Origin: an uncultured Bacillus sp.
Lineage (GTDB): Bacteria > Bacillota > Bacilli > Bacillales > Cytobacillaceae
Length of the DNA stretch: 6,391 nt
Assembly (NCBI GenBank): GCA_937902115.1
Contig: CALGSR010000003.1
Location: 1 to 6,391 of the forward strand
Reading direction: 5' to 3'
Shown here in pieces: positions 5,618 through 6,391 of this stretch (within the stretch, counting starts at the first letter, position 1; each line of letters opens with the position of its first letter). Under the pieces are notes generated by a model. That model worked only from the letters and a program-made list of their open reading frames with translations, made no database searches and had not been told where the DNA came from. The translations under genes were made by a program, and so were the position numbers.

Positions 5618-5760
5618 GTGGTAATCATTTTCGTTAATGTCAATAAAATCAAGCGAGCTGTGTCTTGTTATTTTTATATAAATTTTTTCTAAATTTCTTT
5701 AAAAAGCAAATAAGATTCATTAAGATATGATTAGTTGGTTCAAGAAAGGATCTACTTAAT
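5618..5760 (+). other. AT-rich leader region upstream of the potassium transporter gene, no confident promoter or riboswitch
   Basis: The stretch is strongly AT-rich (for example TTATTTTTATATAAATTTTTTC around 5668-5689). TATAAA at 5677-5682 and TATGAT at 5726-5731 resemble -10 boxes, but neither has a good -35 partner at 16-18 bases. The region is too short and lacks the structure for a ydaO-type c-di-AMP riboswitch. AGAAAGGA, ending at 5750 and 10 bases before the ATG, serves as the ribosome binding site. Confidence 0.5.
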
Positions 5761-6391
5761 ATGTGGAAAAAACTGAAGGTTAAATTGGACAACGCCACTC
5801 CTGCGCAGGCTATCCTATCTTTTTATTTTATTGCCGTCACGGTTTCAGTCCTACTTCTTCGTATCCCTGCTGTTCATCAGGAGAATGTAAAAGTAACCTT
5901 GATGGATACGATTTTTACTGCTGTCAGTTCAGTAAGCGTGACCGGGTTAAGTGTGATAAATATTTCGGAAACCTATAGTACATTTGGTATGTTTGTATTA
6001 ATGTTTGTTTTCCAATTTGGCGGCATTGGTGTGATGTCACTCGGTACGTTCTTCTGGCTCATTTTTAGAAGAAAAATTGGTTTACGCGGCAGGCAGTTGA
6101 TTATGGTCGATCATAATCAAACCAATCTGGCAGGACTTGTTGCCTTGATTATTGAGATCTTAAAGATGATTTTAATCATCGAATTTATCGGTGCAGTGAT
6201 TTTAGGCTTTCATTTATTAAAGTATTATCCATCCCTTTGGGAAGCGTTGTTAAATGGCTTGTTTATGTCTGTCAGTGCGACGACGAATGCAGGTTTGGAT
6301 AACACTGGCGCATCCCTCGTACCGTATGCAAATGATTATTTTGTGCAATTAATAAATATTATTTTAATTACACTTGGTGCTATCGGCTTTC
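5761..6391 (+). CDS. ktrD: Potassium uptake membrane subunit, KtrD/KtrB type of the TrkH family (partial, N-terminal 210 residues)
   Basis: This is the ion-translocating subunit of a Ktr potassium transporter, which works with a cytoplasmic KtrA/KtrC regulator and is important under osmotic stress. The window holds residues 1-210 of about 450; the gene is open at the right edge. Seen in the protein: a first helix (ILSFYFIAVTVSVLLLRIP, 18-36), a first pore loop and filter (FTAVSSVSVTGLSV, 52-65, with Gly62), a second helix with FQFGGIGVMSLGTFFWLI (84-101), a charged linker (RRKIGLRGR), a third helix, and a second pore loop with filter TTNAGLD (174-180). The start ATG follows AGAAAGGA with a 10-base gap. 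As I recall the families, the TAVSSVSVTGL filter region and the RQLIMVDHNQ linker look more like B. subtilis KtrD (YkrM) than KtrB, so the symbol is a judgement; membership of the TrkH/KtrB superfamily is not in doubt. Confidence 0.9.
   Translation, partial: MWKKLKVKLDNATPAQAILSFYFIAVTVSVLLLRIPAVHQENVKVTLMDTIFTAVSSVSVTGLSVINISETYSTFGMFVLMFVFQFGGIGVMSLGTFFWLIFRRKIGLRGRQLIMVDHNQTNLAGLVALIIEILKMILIIEFIGAVILGFHLLKYYPSLWEALLNGLFMSVSATTNAGLDNTGASLVPYANDYFVQLINIILITLGAIGF

Noticed and set aside
5618..5760. c-di-AMP (ydaO-type) riboswitch ahead of the potassium transporter gene
   Set aside because: Such leaders are longer and GC-structured with a terminator; this 143-base stretch is AT-rich with no strong hairpin.

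Overview
The window reads as chromosome of a low-GC, endospore-forming Bacillaceae bacterium (Bacillus sensu lato). The grounds are AT-rich composition, strong AAGGAG-type ribosome binding sites, TTG starts, an alpha/beta-type small acid-soluble spore protein, two tiny YjcZ-type proteins, and an OpuA/GbsR-type osmoprotectant locus. I cannot name the species.

Layout from left to right. Positions 1-1411 (minus strand) hold the start of the glycine betaine/osmoprotectant ABC importer operon: the ATPase opuAA, then the permease opuAB, which overlaps it by 8 bases and runs off the left edge. Divergent to it, across a 252-base control region with a good sigma-A promoter and two inverted repeats, is a GbsR/OpuAR-type MarR-like repressor (1664-2203, plus). 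This is the arrangement expected of a local repressor of opuA. A strong terminator follows. Two tandem tiny membrane-protein genes of the YjcZ family lie at 2355-2610. A bidirectional terminator separates them from a convergent TatD-family hydrolase gene (2660-3444, minus) that carries a one-base frameshift near its 5' end. Divergent from that is prfC, peptide chain release factor 3 (3690-5270, plus). A second bidirectional terminator separates prfC from a convergent SASP gene (5333-5533, minus) with a recognisable sigma-G promoter. The right edge holds the first 210 residues of a KtrD-type potassium transporter subunit (5761 onwards, plus).

Themes: osmoadaptation at both ends (compatible-solute import, potassium import), sporulation genes between, plus translation termination. 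There are no RNA genes, mobile elements, CRISPR arrays or phage genes. I see no wholly new system. The points most worth checking are the TatD frameshift, the opuA/opuAR control region, and the small genes and start codons that automatic calling would miss or misplace.
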